DNA from: Gammaproteobacteria bacterium
Lineage (GTDB): Bacteria > Gemmatimonadota > Gemmatimonadetes > Longimicrobiales > Gaopeijiaceae
DNA: 64,000 bases
Direction of reading: 5' to 3'
Assembly: GCA_028821195.1 (NCBI GenBank)
Contig: JAPPHB010000063.1
Span: 5,365 to 69,364, forward strand
A program made the translations under genes and the position numbers. The number at the start of each line of letters is the position of its first letter. Within the stretch, counting starts at the first letter, position 1. Of this stretch, positions 33,172-42,753 are shown piece by piece. The notes beneath the pieces are model-generated. The model was given only the letters and a program-made list of their open reading frames with translations, made no database searches and was not told the DNA's origin.

Positions 33172-35163
33172 TCATGAGGCAGCCAGGTCGCGCACCGCGT
33201 CGGCCAGCTTCGTCACCTTGGCGCCATCCAGCGCCCCGAGTGCATCCGAGCTCAGCGCGTCGGCCAGCGAGCGCAGTGCTGCACCCCGCGCCGGCCATGC
33301 CATTGCCTCGGCCCGGGCAAGCTCGTCCCGCGCCTCCGCGATCCGCGACGCGCCCAATCCGCGGTGCCGTTCCAACTGGTCCAGATACGCACGAGCCAGC
33401 GCGTAGGTTGCAGGCCACTCGAAGATGGGCTGACCCTGGGAGTTGAGCTCGGTCAGGCGCACCGAGTTGGCGGCGTCGATCTCGTTCTGCGTCATGACTT
33501 CGCTGGGGACCAGCTCGAAGATGTCGAGCCCGCGCGCGATCTCGGAGTTCACGATCAGCCCGTTGTACCAGTAGACCGACCAGCTGCCGCCGCTGCGCAT
33601 GACTTGTGCGTCCACCGGCCCGCGGTCGAAGAACGCGATCTCGACGGGATTGGCCGGATCGGTCCAGTCGATGAGGGAGATGCCGCCCTGGTACCATCCC
33701 TGGATCATGATGTCGCGGCCCGGAATCGGGATGAGCGAGCCGTTGTGCGCGACGCAGTTTTCGAGGGTGGTCTGCGGCGCCGGCATCTTGTAGTAGCTCT
33801 GGAACACCATGTCGCCGTCCTCGATGGTGAACACGGCGTTGGCGCCCCACTCCATGGGGTCGGACTCCCGGCACTTGGGCGATCCGCCGCCGCCCCACTC
33901 GTCGGTGAACATGATGGCGGTGCCGTCGTTGTTGAACGTGGCCGAGTGCCAGTACGAGAAGTTGGAATCGGCCACCGCGGACAGCCGGAACGGGTTCCCG
34001 GGGTCGCGGATGTCGATCAGCATGCCGTAACCCCCGCAGGCGCCGCCCGCGAGCCCGATGGCGGGATACACGGTGATGTCGTGGCACTGGGTCGGGCCGG
34101 TGTCGCCCCGGGGGGGGATCTGCGCTTCCAGCTGCGGGATCATTTGTCGCAGGGTGGCGCTGTCCGCCGCGGTGGGCGGGCCTTCGCCGCCGCGCTGCCG
34201 GACGATCTGTTCGAGCAGATCGGTCACCTGCCGGTCGCGCATCACCCTCGGCTGCCCGCGGACCTCCATGACGAAGGCGCCGCGCGCGCGCGCCTGCTCG
34301 ATCTCCTCGATGTCGGCGGGCGCGAGGCCATGGGTCGGAGGCGCAACCAGGTCCTCGAAGATGCGGGGCGAGCTCACGATTTCGGCGGCGGTCGGGTCGG
34401 CCAGCGGCACCCGGATGACCTCGATGCGGAAGAGGGCCGTGTTGGGATCCTCCTCGGGCGACAGTCCGGAACAGCCCGCGAGTTCCTCGGCGGGCCGGAC
34501 CGCGGACGAACCCGACACGTAGATGTAGACGTTCTCGTCGTCGCCGGGATGCTCGAGCGCGGTATGCGTGTGCGAGCCGCGGCAGGTCTGCACGTTGGCG
34601 ACGTACTCGGGCGCCGTGATGTCGGAGATGTCGAAGATGCGGATGCCGCGCAGGCGGTCGTGGCTCACCGCCTCCTCCACGCCCTGGTCTCCGCAGTCGA
34701 GTCGCCCTCCGAGCCCTTCGCCCGACACGAAGAGCAGGTTCCCGTGGACGGACACGTCGCTCTGCGAGGCGGGGCACACGTGGGTGACCACCGACTCCGG
34801 GCTGGTGGGCGTCGAGATGTCCCAGATCTGGATGCCGTCGTAGTTGCCCTGGATGACGTAGTCGCCGGTGAAGGCGAGGTCGGAGTTGGTGCTCCCGACG
34901 AATACCTCGGATGGCGGCGTGGCCGAGACCAGGCGCAGGTTCCAGGCGGCTTCTCCTGCGTCGAACAGCCCTGGGGCCAGGCCGACGCGCGGATCCGGGG
35001 TGGGCGCGTTCACGCGCAGCGGCGCGAGAGCGGCGGACGCCATGCCGGTGTCGGGGGACGGATTGGCGGAGCAGGCCGGCAGGAGCGCCAGCAGCACCGC
35101 GCACGACAGGAGCGCACCGGGGCGCGCGGGGACGCGGTCACGCGTCGATCGCTGGGAGGTCAT
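33172..35163 (-). CDS. LVIVD-repeat beta-propeller lipoprotein, copy 2
   Basis: A 663-residue paralogue of the preceding gene. The lipobox is LLPAC (C31), with the same blade motifs (IQIWDISTPTSPESVV, IRIFDISDITAPEYVA, GISLIDWTDPANPVEIAFF) and conserved His/Cys loops. Differences concentrate in the central charged insert and the extreme C-terminus. The start is ATG 35163 with GAGGAAG upstream. Together with the DUF305 gene 92 bases upstream it forms a three-gene minus-strand unit ended by the terminator at 31069-31100. Confidence 0.8.
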   Translation of the reverse strand: MTSQRSTRDRVPARPGALLSCAVLLALLPACSANPSPDTGMASAALAPLRVNAPTPDPRVGLAPGLFDAGEAAWNLRLVSATPPSEVFVGSTNSDLAFTGDYVIQGNYDGIQIWDISTPTSPESVVTHVCPASQSDVSVHGNLLFVSGEGLGGRLDCGDQGVEEAVSHDRLRGIRIFDISDITAPEYVANVQTCRGSHTHTALEHPGDDENVYIYVSGSSAVRPAEELAGCSGLSPEEDPNTALFRIEVIRVPLADPTAAEIVSSPRIFEDLVAPPTHGLAPADIEEIEQARARGAFVMEVRGQPRVMRDRQVTDLLEQIVRQRGGEGPPTAADSATLRQMIPQLEAQIPPRGDTGPTQCHDITVYPAIGLAGGACGGYGMLIDIRDPGNPFRLSAVADSNFSYWHSATFNNDGTAIMFTDEWGGGGSPKCRESDPMEWGANAVFTIEDGDMVFQSYYKMPAPQTTLENCVAHNGSLIPIPGRDIMIQGWYQGGISLIDWTDPANPVEIAFFDRGPVDAQVMRSGGSWSVYWYNGLIVNSEIARGLDIFELVPSEVMTQNEIDAANSVRLTELNSQGQPIFEWPATYALARAYLDQLERHRGLGASRIAEARDELARAEAMAWPARGAALRSLADALSSDALGALDGAKVTKLADAVRDLAAS

Positions 35164-35255
35164 GTCACTTCCTCATCTCGAGTGGATGTATCCGTCAGAA
35201 CAGGCGGGTGGCGGGTTGGCAGGCGGGTAGGTCGGAGGGGGCCGGCGCGTCCAGA

Positions 35256-35939
35256 TCACGGGCCGGGCGCCGTCATCTCCTCGAGCATCAGCTCCATGCG
35301 GGCGATCTCGGTCGCCTGATCGACCTGGATGTCGGAGGCGATCTTGAAGATGAAGTCGCCCTGGGCCGCGCCGTCGCTGGCGAAGAGGTCGTGCACCATG
35401 GTGACGGCGCCCTCGTGGTGCTGGATCATGTAGGTGAGGAAGAGCCGGTCGAAGTCCGCTCCGCGGGCCTCCCCAAGCTCGCGCAACTGCTCGGGCGAGA
35501 TCATCCCCGGCATGTTCATCGCGTGCTCCGGCCCGTGGACCATGAGCGTGCTGCCCTCGATGTGGATCTCGGGCACCGGAAGGCCCCGGTCGCGCAGCCA
35601 GCGCTGCATGATGTCGATCTCGTCGCTCTGGGCGTTGATGATGCGCGCGCACAGGACCTGGACCGCGGGGCTGGCGCCGTTGTCGGGCGCGAAACCCGCC
35701 ATGACCAGCGCCTGGGCGTGGTGCCCGATCATCCCTGTGATGAAGTGCACGTCGGCCTCGTGCGGGTTGAGCAGAAGGCTGTCGGCGCGCGCCTGGTAGA
35801 TGGCCTCGAGCCGCGCGACGCGGTCGGCGTCGGGGCGCGCGGCGGGCGCGGGAGCGCCCGGACCGGAGCCCGCGCATGCCTGGGTTGCGGCGAGCAGAAC
35901 GAAGAGCACGGTGCGGCGGGTATTCATGGCCTCCAACAT
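35256..35939 (-). CDS. DUF305-family (CopM-like) periplasmic protein
   Basis: A 227-residue exported protein with a lipobox-like TQACAGS after a hydrophobic stretch. It has the two DUF305 signatures, DVHFITGMIGHHAQALVMA and FLTYMIQHHEGAVTM, which form four-helix ferritin-like bundles with paired histidines and methionines (also MNMPGM). Cyanobacterial CopM of this family binds copper. The start is ATG 35939, or ATG 35927 (12 bases later, with GGAGG only 2 bases upstream). It heads the unit containing the two LVIVD propellers, suggesting a shared periplasmic or surface metal-related task. Confidence 0.82.
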   Translation of the reverse strand: MLEAMNTRRTVLFVLLAATQACAGSGPGAPAPAARPDADRVARLEAIYQARADSLLLNPHEADVHFITGMIGHHAQALVMAGFAPDNGASPAVQVLCARIINAQSDEIDIMQRWLRDRGLPVPEIHIEGSTLMVHGPEHAMNMPGMISPEQLRELGEARGADFDRLFLTYMIQHHEGAVTMVHDLFASDGAAQGDFIFKIASDIQVDQATEIARMELMLEEMTAPGP

Positions 35940-36005
35940 ACTAGGTTTGCGGATAGTTCGCTTCAGCGGTCGGCGGCGTCGGGCCTGTGTGGTATCACGA
36001 TCTCC

Positions 36006-37679
36006 TCACCGCCCCACCCCCTTTCGCGGAATGCGGGCATCCGCGATCGCGGCGTGATAGACGAAGGAAGCCATGATGACGGCGTTCTTCATCAGGTCGT
36101 CGATGGGGAGGGTGTCGTAGAAGTCGAGGTTGGTGTGGCCTCCCGTGCCGCCCACGCGCGCCTGCAGGAACTGGAAGGCGGGCAGGCCGGCGCGGTCGAA
36201 GGGCACGTGGTCGGTGCTGCCTACGCCCTGGGTCGAGAGCGTGGTCATGCCCATGTCGCGCAGCGGCTCCATCCAGGCCTCGAAGATGGGGCGCACGTGC
36301 TCGTTCTCCTGCAGCCAGACCCCCCGGTACTGACCGGGGCCGTAGTCCTGGTTGAAGTAGACAGAGAAGTTCTCGTACTCGCGGGTCGTGCCCGACATCG
36401 GATTGCCGAAATGCTGGCGCACGTACTCGCTGGAGCCGAACAGCCCCTGTTCCTCGCCGGACCAGAGCGCCACCCGGATCGTGCGTCGCGGCCGCGCGCC
36501 GATGGCGTTGAGGATGCGCGCGGCTTCGAGCATCACCGCCACCCCCGAGGTGTTGTCGCTCGCGTTGGGACTCGCGTGCCAGGTGTCGAAGTGAGCCCCC
36601 AGCATGACCACCTCGTGGGCGAGGTCGGTGCCGGGGATCTCGCCCACCACGTTGCTTGCCTCCGTGACGTCGTCCCCGTGCCGGTTGCGCACCTCCGCCT
36701 CCACGGTCACCGGGATGCCGCGCCGCAGGATGCGGTACATGCGGTTGTAATGCTCGGGGGTGACCGCCACCACCGGCACGGAGGCCAGGGTGGCGTCGCG
36801 CGACCAGCGGTCCATGCGGGCGCCGGGGCGGGCGAAGCCGCGCACCGCCCCCGGCCAGCCGCTGTTGGACTCGAGCACCAGCGCGACCCCTTCGTCGACG
36901 TAGAAGGCGAGCCGCTCGGCCGCGGTGAGGATGTCGAGGTTGGCCGGGGCATCGGGGTAGAGGCCGGAGAAGTAGTCGTCCGGCGCGGGTGCAGGCGGGA
37001 TCACGGCCTCGGCGAGCGCGCGCATCTCCTCGTCGGTGCGGCGCGGGGTGCCGGTCGCGAAGCGGCTCAGGTCGATGGCGGGGGGCGGGGTGGAGAGCAC
37101 GGCGCGGCCGCGCAGCGTCCCCCGGAGCGGTGCCAGGCCGGTCCAGGTGCGCACATCGGCGATGACGACGTCCAGCTCGAGCCTGCCGTCGGTGCCCGGC
37201 GTGTGGGCGATGGGGTAGGCCACCAGGGGCTGGTAGGCGGGCGCGGTCATGTGGACCGACACGTACTCGTTGTCCCAGCTCACCCCGTACGGCATGAAGG
37301 GCTCGCGCGCGACGTTCACGAGGCCGATGCGCTCCATTTCGCCGACCACCCAGCGCTGCGCCCGGTCCATGGCGTCCGAGTTAGTCAGGCGGCCGCCCAG
37401 CACGTCGGTCATGTAGGAGAGGGTGCGGGCCAGTTGCGAGCGCTTGAGCCCCTCCTCGCGGATGCGCGCGATCGTCGCCCGGTCGACCGGGAAGGCCGCG
37501 GCGGGGTCGGTGGGGGGCGCATTCTGGGTTGCCGCGGGCGCCGGGATGGCCAGAAGAGCCATCAGCAGGGCGGACGGCGGCATCCGCGTCAGCGTCCGGC
37601 CAGCACGACCTGTGCGCGAGGTTGCCGGGGGTGCCAGCGGGCTGTGGGGGCGTCCGGATGTGGCTGCGTGACAGGTCAT
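36006..37679 (-). CDS. Secreted M28-family aminopeptidase
   Basis: A 557-residue protein with a hydrophobic export segment at about 33-52 (MPPSALLMALLAIPAPAATQ). A PA-like domain precedes the M28 catalytic core. The co-catalytic zinc ligands are visible in order: GAHFDTW (H), NASDNTSG (bridging D), WSGEEQG (catalytic E and ligand E), then D and H in VGSTDHVPFD/GGHTNLD. It probably releases N-terminal residues from peptides in the periplasm. The start at ATG 37679 is 6 bases downstream of the serine hydrolase stop, implying translational coupling; ATG 37583 right before the signal is an alternative. Confidence 0.87.
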   Translation of the reverse strand: MTCHAATSGRPHSPLAPPATSRTGRAGRTLTRMPPSALLMALLAIPAPAATQNAPPTDPAAAFPVDRATIARIREEGLKRSQLARTLSYMTDVLGGRLTNSDAMDRAQRWVVGEMERIGLVNVAREPFMPYGVSWDNEYVSVHMTAPAYQPLVAYPIAHTPGTDGRLELDVVIADVRTWTGLAPLRGTLRGRAVLSTPPPAIDLSRFATGTPRRTDEEMRALAEAVIPPAPAPDDYFSGLYPDAPANLDILTAAERLAFYVDEGVALVLESNSGWPGAVRGFARPGARMDRWSRDATLASVPVVAVTPEHYNRMYRILRRGIPVTVEAEVRNRHGDDVTEASNVVGEIPGTDLAHEVVMLGAHFDTWHASPNASDNTSGVAVMLEAARILNAIGARPRRTIRVALWSGEEQGLFGSSEYVRQHFGNPMSGTTREYENFSVYFNQDYGPGQYRGVWLQENEHVRPIFEAWMEPLRDMGMTTLSTQGVGSTDHVPFDRAGLPAFQFLQARVGGTGGHTNLDFYDTLPIDDLMKNAVIMASFVYHAAIADARIPRKGVGR

Positions 37680-37684
37680 GTCGC

Positions 37685-39190
37685 TCACATCCCCGCAGGG
37701 CGCACGCTGTAGTTGTCGTTGCGCCACATGCGCATGCTGCCGTCGGGCATCTCCTCGAAGATGAACTCCTCGCCCAGGTCACCGTTGTCGCGCACGCGCC
37801 GGAAGGTGCCGTCCTCGATGTGACGAAGCCGGGTGAGGGAGCTGAGCGGGTTGTTGGTGGGGAGCGACAGCACCTGCACGGAGCCGTCCCACATCAGGAC
37901 CTCGCTCTCGCCGCCGAGGGGCCGCTGGTAGGTGCCGGTGTAGCGCTGCAGGTACGCCGGGCCGGTCACAGTCACGATGCGGGCCATGGCCTCCTCCATC
38001 GGCGAGTCGGCTTGGGCCCGTTTTGCGGCGGCCTGCAGCGCGGGCGCGACGATGTCGAACGCGGTCTGCGCGAACTGGCGGGAGTTCACGCCCTGGCCGT
38101 TGGTCATGAAGGCCGTGGCGACCTTGTCCTGCGGGCGCAGCAGCAGGTGGCTGCGGTACCCGGGGCACGAGCCGCCATGGCCCACGAAGGTGTCGTCGTC
38201 GGACTTCCACACCGAGAAGCCCAGCCCGTAGGTGGTGTTGCCGTCGGGCTCGGACCAGTGCACGCGGTGCATTTCGCGCAGCGTGTTGCGGTCGAGCAGG
38301 GCATCGCCCCCCTCGAGCACCCGGAACTGCCACGAGGCGAAGCGGCCGAGATCCTCCACCGTTGAAATGAAGCCGGCGGCCGGGCTGATGCCTCGTACCC
38401 AATAGTCGGGAATCACATGGCGCTTGCCGTCGCGCCCGCGTGCCGTGTAGCCGGTCGCCAGGCGGTTGCCGCGGAAGCGGTCTTCCAGGTCGGTGAAGGT
38501 GCTGGTCATCCCCAGCGGGTCCAGGATGTTCGCGCGGACATAGTCGTCGTAGCTCTGTCCGGAAGCCTCGGCCACGATCTCGCCCGCCAGGGTGAGGGCC
38601 AGATTCGAGTACTGGAAGTACGTCCGAGGGGGGTAGAGCATCGTCTGCGTGGGCAGCGTCTCGACGATCTTCTCGTGAGTCGGGAAGGGGTAGTCGGGGC
38701 CTGTCCAGTAGGGCACCCCGGCCTCGCGCGGCAGGCCCGAGCTGTGCGTGAGCAGGCCCTCGATGTCGACCGGGCCCGCCTCCGGGTACTTGTCCTGGAT
38801 GTTGAACCAGTCCAGATGCTTCGCCACGGGATCGTTCAGCGCCAGCTTGCCCTGGTCGCGCAGCTGCAGCACGCCGACGGCCGTGAAGAGCTTGGAGATG
38901 GAGCAGATCGAATACATGGTGGAGGGCGTCGCCGGCTCCCCGCTCTCGACGTGCGCGAAGCCGTAGCCCTTCGCCCAAACCAGCTCCTGGTCGTGGACCA
39001 CAGAGAGCGAAGCTCCGGGGATGCCCCCGTAGGCCTGCGCGGCGTCCATCCAGATGTCCAGGAGATGGAGGGCCGTCGCGACTTCGGCGTCGTCGGCAAG
39101 CGACTGCTGTGCTTCGGCTGGAGGCGCTGACAGCAGAAGAAGCGCCAGGGTGGCCACGCCGGCTTGTTGGCGGATTCGGTGGTGTCTCAT
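37685..39190 (-). CDS. Serine hydrolase of the beta-lactamase/PBP (S12) family
   Basis: A 501-residue exported protein with a signal peptide ending PPAEAQ (to about residue 28). The S12-type catalytic set is present: SISK (S97/K100), YSN within YFQYSNLALTLAG, and HGG in FVGHGGSCPGYRS. A C-terminal lipocalin-like region (about 400-501) follows. Members hydrolyse D-amino acid peptides, esters or beta-lactams; the substrate is unknown. The start is ATG 39190 with GAGGAGG 8 bases upstream. It forms an operon with the M28 aminopeptidase. Confidence 0.88.
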   Translation of the reverse strand: MRHHRIRQQAGVATLALLLLSAPPAEAQQSLADDAEVATALHLLDIWMDAAQAYGGIPGASLSVVHDQELVWAKGYGFAHVESGEPATPSTMYSICSISKLFTAVGVLQLRDQGKLALNDPVAKHLDWFNIQDKYPEAGPVDIEGLLTHSSGLPREAGVPYWTGPDYPFPTHEKIVETLPTQTMLYPPRTYFQYSNLALTLAGEIVAEASGQSYDDYVRANILDPLGMTSTFTDLEDRFRGNRLATGYTARGRDGKRHVIPDYWVRGISPAAGFISTVEDLGRFASWQFRVLEGGDALLDRNTLREMHRVHWSEPDGNTTYGLGFSVWKSDDDTFVGHGGSCPGYRSHLLLRPQDKVATAFMTNGQGVNSRQFAQTAFDIVAPALQAAAKRAQADSPMEEAMARIVTVTGPAYLQRYTGTYQRPLGGESEVLMWDGSVQVLSLPTNNPLSSLTRLRHIEDGTFRRVRDNGDLGEEFIFEEMPDGSMRMWRNDNYSVRPAGM

Positions 39191-39469
39191 CGGGGCATCC
39201 TCCTCGAGATACTGCGGAGCGGGCTTCAAGGGCTGGGAGCGTTCGGAGAGGCGAAATGGCATGTCCGCGTCCCTGGCAGGATACAGTGTAGTGCGTGCCG
39301 TCCTACGCGGACAACGGCGGATTCCCGTGCGGACACGGGCTCCGGAGGCCCGACCTCGGCGTCCGCGGCGTCCGGGCCGATTCACGCGCGCCCGACAGGC
39401 TCCCGTTGCGCCCGGACGGCGCGTAGAATGTGAGTTCGAGCGAGATCTGTTCCGAAGGAGAAGACGACA
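39191..39469. promoter_or_regulatory. Divergent intergenic region (279 bases)
   Basis: This spacer lies between the divergently transcribed serine hydrolase (minus) and VPS10-like protein (plus). Both ribosome-binding sites lie in it (GAGGAGG on the minus strand; AAGGAG at 39455-39460 on the plus strand). TAGAAT (39424-39429) is a -10-like hexamer for the plus gene, but a convincing -35 at proper spacing is not visible. I see no other structure. Confidence 0.4.
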
Positions 39470-42400
39470 ATGAACTCCAATGAGTGGCGGTGTGCGGTGT
39501 TCACCTGGACGGCTGTGACCGCTGTGCTGATCATGGCCTGGCCCGCGGATGCCGCGGCGCAGACGGATGCGGCGAGGATCGAGGCCGCGGTCGCCAGCCT
39601 GGAGTGGCGCAACATCGGTCCGACCATCATGGGCGGCCGGGTCTCGGACCTGGCCGTGGTGGAGTCCGACCCCGCCACCTTCTACGTGGGCACCGCGACC
39701 GGCGGGGTGTGGAAGACGGTCAACCACGGCACCACCTTCGAGTCGGTGTTCGAAAACCAGCCGACCCAGTCGGTCGGGGATGTCACCGTCGCGCCCTCCA
39801 ACCCCAACGTGGTGTGGGTCGGGAGCGGCGAGCCGCAGAACCGCCAGAGCTCGCCGTGGGGGAACGGCGTCTACAGGTCCACCGATGCCGGGCGTTCCTG
39901 GCGGCACATGGGGCTCGAGGAGACCCACCACATCTCCCGCATCCGCGTCCACCCGCGCGACCCGAACATCGTGTACGTGGCGGCGGTCGGGCGGCTGTGG
40001 GGCGCCAACCCCGAGCGCGGCGTCTACAGGACCACCGACGGCGGGGGGAGCTGGGAGCTGGTGCTCTTCGTGGACGAGGACACGGGCGCCATCGACCTGG
40101 CGATGGACCCGAACGACCCCGAGACCCTGTTCGCCGCGATGTACCAGCGCCGGCGCACCGGATGGGGCTTCAACGGAGGCGGACCCGGAAGCGGCATCTA
40201 CCGGACCACCGACGGCGGGGCCTCCTGGGTGGAGCTGACCGAGGGGCTGCCGGATGGCGACATGGGACGCATCGGGCTGGACATCTTCCGGGGTGACGGC
40301 AACCTGGTTTTCGCCATCGTGGAAGCCGACAAGCGCACGCCCGGGCAGGGATTCGGCGGGGGTGGAGGCGGCTCGTCGCAGAACGGCGTGTACCGCTCGA
40401 CCGACCGGGGCGAGACGTGGGAACAGATCAGCACGACCAATAACCGTCCCATGTATTACAGCCAGATCTGGGTCGATCCCACCGACCCGGAGCGCATCTA
40501 CACCGCCGGGTCGAGCCTCTTCAAGTCGCTCGACGGGGGCAACAACTTCACCCCCGACGCCGCGTCCGAAGTCCACCCCGACCACCACGCCATGTGGATC
40601 GATCCTGCGAACTCCGACCACATCATTCTGGGCGGCGACGGCGGCGTGTCGATCAGCTGGGACCGTTCCGACACCTGGCGCCAGCTGACCAATCTGTCCC
40701 TGGCCCAGTTCTACGAGATCGGCGTGGACATGCGCGACCCCTACCATGTGTGCGGCGGACTCCAGGACAACGGCTCCTGGTGCGGCCCGAGCGACACCTG
40801 GTCCAACCAGGGCATTCGCACCCGCGACTGGTACAACGTCGGGGGCGGCGACGGCTTCTACACGGTCATGCACCCGACCAACCCGCGCGTGATGTTCTCG
40901 GAGTCGCAGGGCGGCAACCTCATGCGCGTCGACCTGGTGACCATGGAGCGCACCCGAATGCGGCCGGTGGGGCGCCCGCTGGAGGACGGGGAAGACCGGG
41001 ATCTGCGCTGGAACTGGGACACCCCGGTGCTCCTCTCGCAGCACGACGGGACCGCCGTCTACGTGGGGAGCAACGTGCTCTTCCGCTCGCGCGATCTGGG
41101 GATGACCTGGGAGGAGATCAGCCCCGATCTCACGCACGCCATCGACCGCAGCGAGCTGGAGATCATGGGCGTCCTCGGCTCGGAGCCGCAGATGTCGGCC
41201 AACGATGGACAGGCCTCCTACGGCAACCTGGAGACGATTTCGGAGTCGCCTTTCGACGCCGGGTTGCTCTACGTGGGCAGCGACGACGGCAGGGTGCACG
41301 TAACGCGCGACGGAGGCGGCTCCTGGACGGACGTGACCGGGAACATCCCCGGGCTGCCCGAGCGCACCTACGTGAGCCGGGTGGTGGCGTCGGCGCACGA
41401 TCAGGGCACCGTCTACGCCACCTTCGACGGCCACCGCAACAACGACTTCGCGGCCCACGTCTACGTGAGCGACGACTACGGGGAGAGCTGGCGGCGCATC
41501 GTCGACGGGCTTCCGGCGACCTCGGTCAACGTCGTCGCCGAACACCATCGCACGGCCGGCCTGCTCTTCGTGGGCCACGAGCTCGGAGTGTCCTTCTCGG
41601 TCGACGGCGGGGAACAGTGGGTGGCCCTCGACAACGGGCTGCCCGCGGTTCCGGTCGACGACATCAAGATCCACCCGCGCGAGAACGATCTCGTGCTGGG
41701 TACGCACGGGCGCGGCATCTACATCATGGAGGACATCGCGCCGCTGGAGGGTCTTACTGCCGAGGTGTTGGCGGCGAACGTCCACCTCTTCCCGGTGCGG
41801 CGCGCCACCTCGTACAACCCCTACACGCCACAGGGCTGGACGCCGGGGGTGTACGTGTCGCCCAACCCGGCGGCGGGGGCGCTGATCAGGTACTACCTCG
41901 GTGAGGACCTTCCGGCGGCAACGCAAGTGGCCGCGTCCTCCGAGGAGAACGGCGATGGGGACGACGGCTCCTCCGACGCCTCCGGCCAGCCGAAGATCAC
42001 CATTCTCGACGAAGCTGGCGAAGTGGTGCGCGAGCTCACCGGGGCGGGGGCCGCGGGCATCCGGCAGGTGCGGTGGGATCTGCGCATCGAGCCTCCCTAC
42101 ACGCCGTCAGGTCCGCCCCAGCAGTTCGGCGGAGGCTTCGGGGGTGGCCAGGCGCGCGGCCCGCGGGTGCTTCCCGGCACCTACACGGTGCGGCTGGAGG
42201 CCGCCGGCGTCACACAGGAAGAACAGGTGGCGGTGCGCCTGGATCCGCGGGTCGAGATGAACCGAGCCGATCTGGAGGCCCGTCAGGCGGCGCTGATGAG
42301 CGCCTACGACCTCGCGGGACCGGTCTACGAGGCCGGGCAGGCCGTCCAGCGCGTCACCACCCAGCTCATGGAAGTCAGCGCGCTCCTGCGGGAGCAGGAG

Positions 42401-42712
42401 GAGGGGCGGGAAGACCTGAGCGATGAGGTGAGCGCCCTGCTCGAGGAGGCACGCGAACTGAGGGGCGACATCAACCAGGCGGCCGCGGGAGCGCGGGGCG
42501 CGGGCGCCATCGAGTCGTCCAGCTCGCGCCCCACGGCCGACCAGCTCTGGCAGCTCGACCAGGCCTGGGAGAAAGTGCCGCCGCTTATCGAACGCCTGAA
42601 CGAGATCGTGACCGGTGAGATGCCCGCGCTCTACCGCCGGCTTGACGAGCTGGGGATCCGCCCCGACCCGGGCGAGGCGGTGACGATGCCGATGCGGCGG
42701 CGCGGGGAGTAA
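39470..42712 (+). CDS. Large secreted VPS10/sortilin-like beta-propeller protein
   Basis: A 1080-residue exported protein (signal peptide to about residue 31, ADAAAQ). It is built from BNR/Asp-box blades, repeatedly showing S/TTDGGxSW-type motifs (YRSTDAGRSWRHM, YRTTDGGGSWELV, YRTTDGGASWVEL, HVTRDGGGSW). These form the ten-bladed VPS10-like propeller found in many soil-bacterial glycosyl-hydrolase-like exoproteins. A C-terminal FlgD-like sandwich (about 840-920, VVRELTGAGAAGIRQVRWD) precedes a helical end. The exact activity is unknown. The start is ATG 39470 with AAGGAG 9 bases upstream. Confidence 0.85.
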   Translation: MNSNEWRCAVFTWTAVTAVLIMAWPADAAAQTDAARIEAAVASLEWRNIGPTIMGGRVSDLAVVESDPATFYVGTATGGVWKTVNHGTTFESVFENQPTQSVGDVTVAPSNPNVVWVGSGEPQNRQSSPWGNGVYRSTDAGRSWRHMGLEETHHISRIRVHPRDPNIVYVAAVGRLWGANPERGVYRTTDGGGSWELVLFVDEDTGAIDLAMDPNDPETLFAAMYQRRRTGWGFNGGGPGSGIYRTTDGGASWVELTEGLPDGDMGRIGLDIFRGDGNLVFAIVEADKRTPGQGFGGGGGGSSQNGVYRSTDRGETWEQISTTNNRPMYYSQIWVDPTDPERIYTAGSSLFKSLDGGNNFTPDAASEVHPDHHAMWIDPANSDHIILGGDGGVSISWDRSDTWRQLTNLSLAQFYEIGVDMRDPYHVCGGLQDNGSWCGPSDTWSNQGIRTRDWYNVGGGDGFYTVMHPTNPRVMFSESQGGNLMRVDLVTMERTRMRPVGRPLEDGEDRDLRWNWDTPVLLSQHDGTAVYVGSNVLFRSRDLGMTWEEISPDLTHAIDRSELEIMGVLGSEPQMSANDGQASYGNLETISESPFDAGLLYVGSDDGRVHVTRDGGGSWTDVTGNIPGLPERTYVSRVVASAHDQGTVYATFDGHRNNDFAAHVYVSDDYGESWRRIVDGLPATSVNVVAEHHRTAGLLFVGHELGVSFSVDGGEQWVALDNGLPAVPVDDIKIHPRENDLVLGTHGRGIYIMEDIAPLEGLTAEVLAANVHLFPVRRATSYNPYTPQGWTPGVYVSPNPAAGALIRYYLGEDLPAATQVAASSEENGDGDDGSSDASGQPKITILDEAGEVVRELTGAGAAGIRQVRWDLRIEPPYTPSGPPQQFGGGFGGGQARGPRVLPGTYTVRLEAAGVTQEEQVAVRLDPRVEMNRADLEARQAALMSAYDLAGPVYEAGQAVQRVTTQLMEVSALLREQEEGREDLSDEVSALLEEARELRGDINQAAAGARGAGAIESSSSRPTADQLWQLDQAWEKVPPLIERLNEIVTGEMPALYRRLDELGIRPDPGEAVTMPMRRRGE

Positions 42713-42738
42713 GGCCAGACGCGCTCCGCCCGCAAACC

Positions 42739-42753
42739 CTGACGTTACGTCAG
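42739..42753. terminator. CTGACGT-T-ACGTCAG palindrome at a convergent junction
   Basis: Seven-base arms with a single-base centre overlap the stop codon of the CDP-alcohol phosphotransferase gene (minus) and lie 27 bases after the VPS10-like stop (plus). The loop is too short for a standard RNA hairpin, so it may equally be a protein-binding palindrome. There is no T-tract. Confidence 0.25.

Noticed and set aside
39190-41926. A long minus-strand open frame (about 900 codons) in line with the serine hydrolase gene, opposite the VPS10-like gene.
   Set aside because: It is rich in His/Arg/Val/Gly/Ala with no domain and mirrors the codon bias of the plus gene. The hydrolase has its own ribosome site at ATG 39190.
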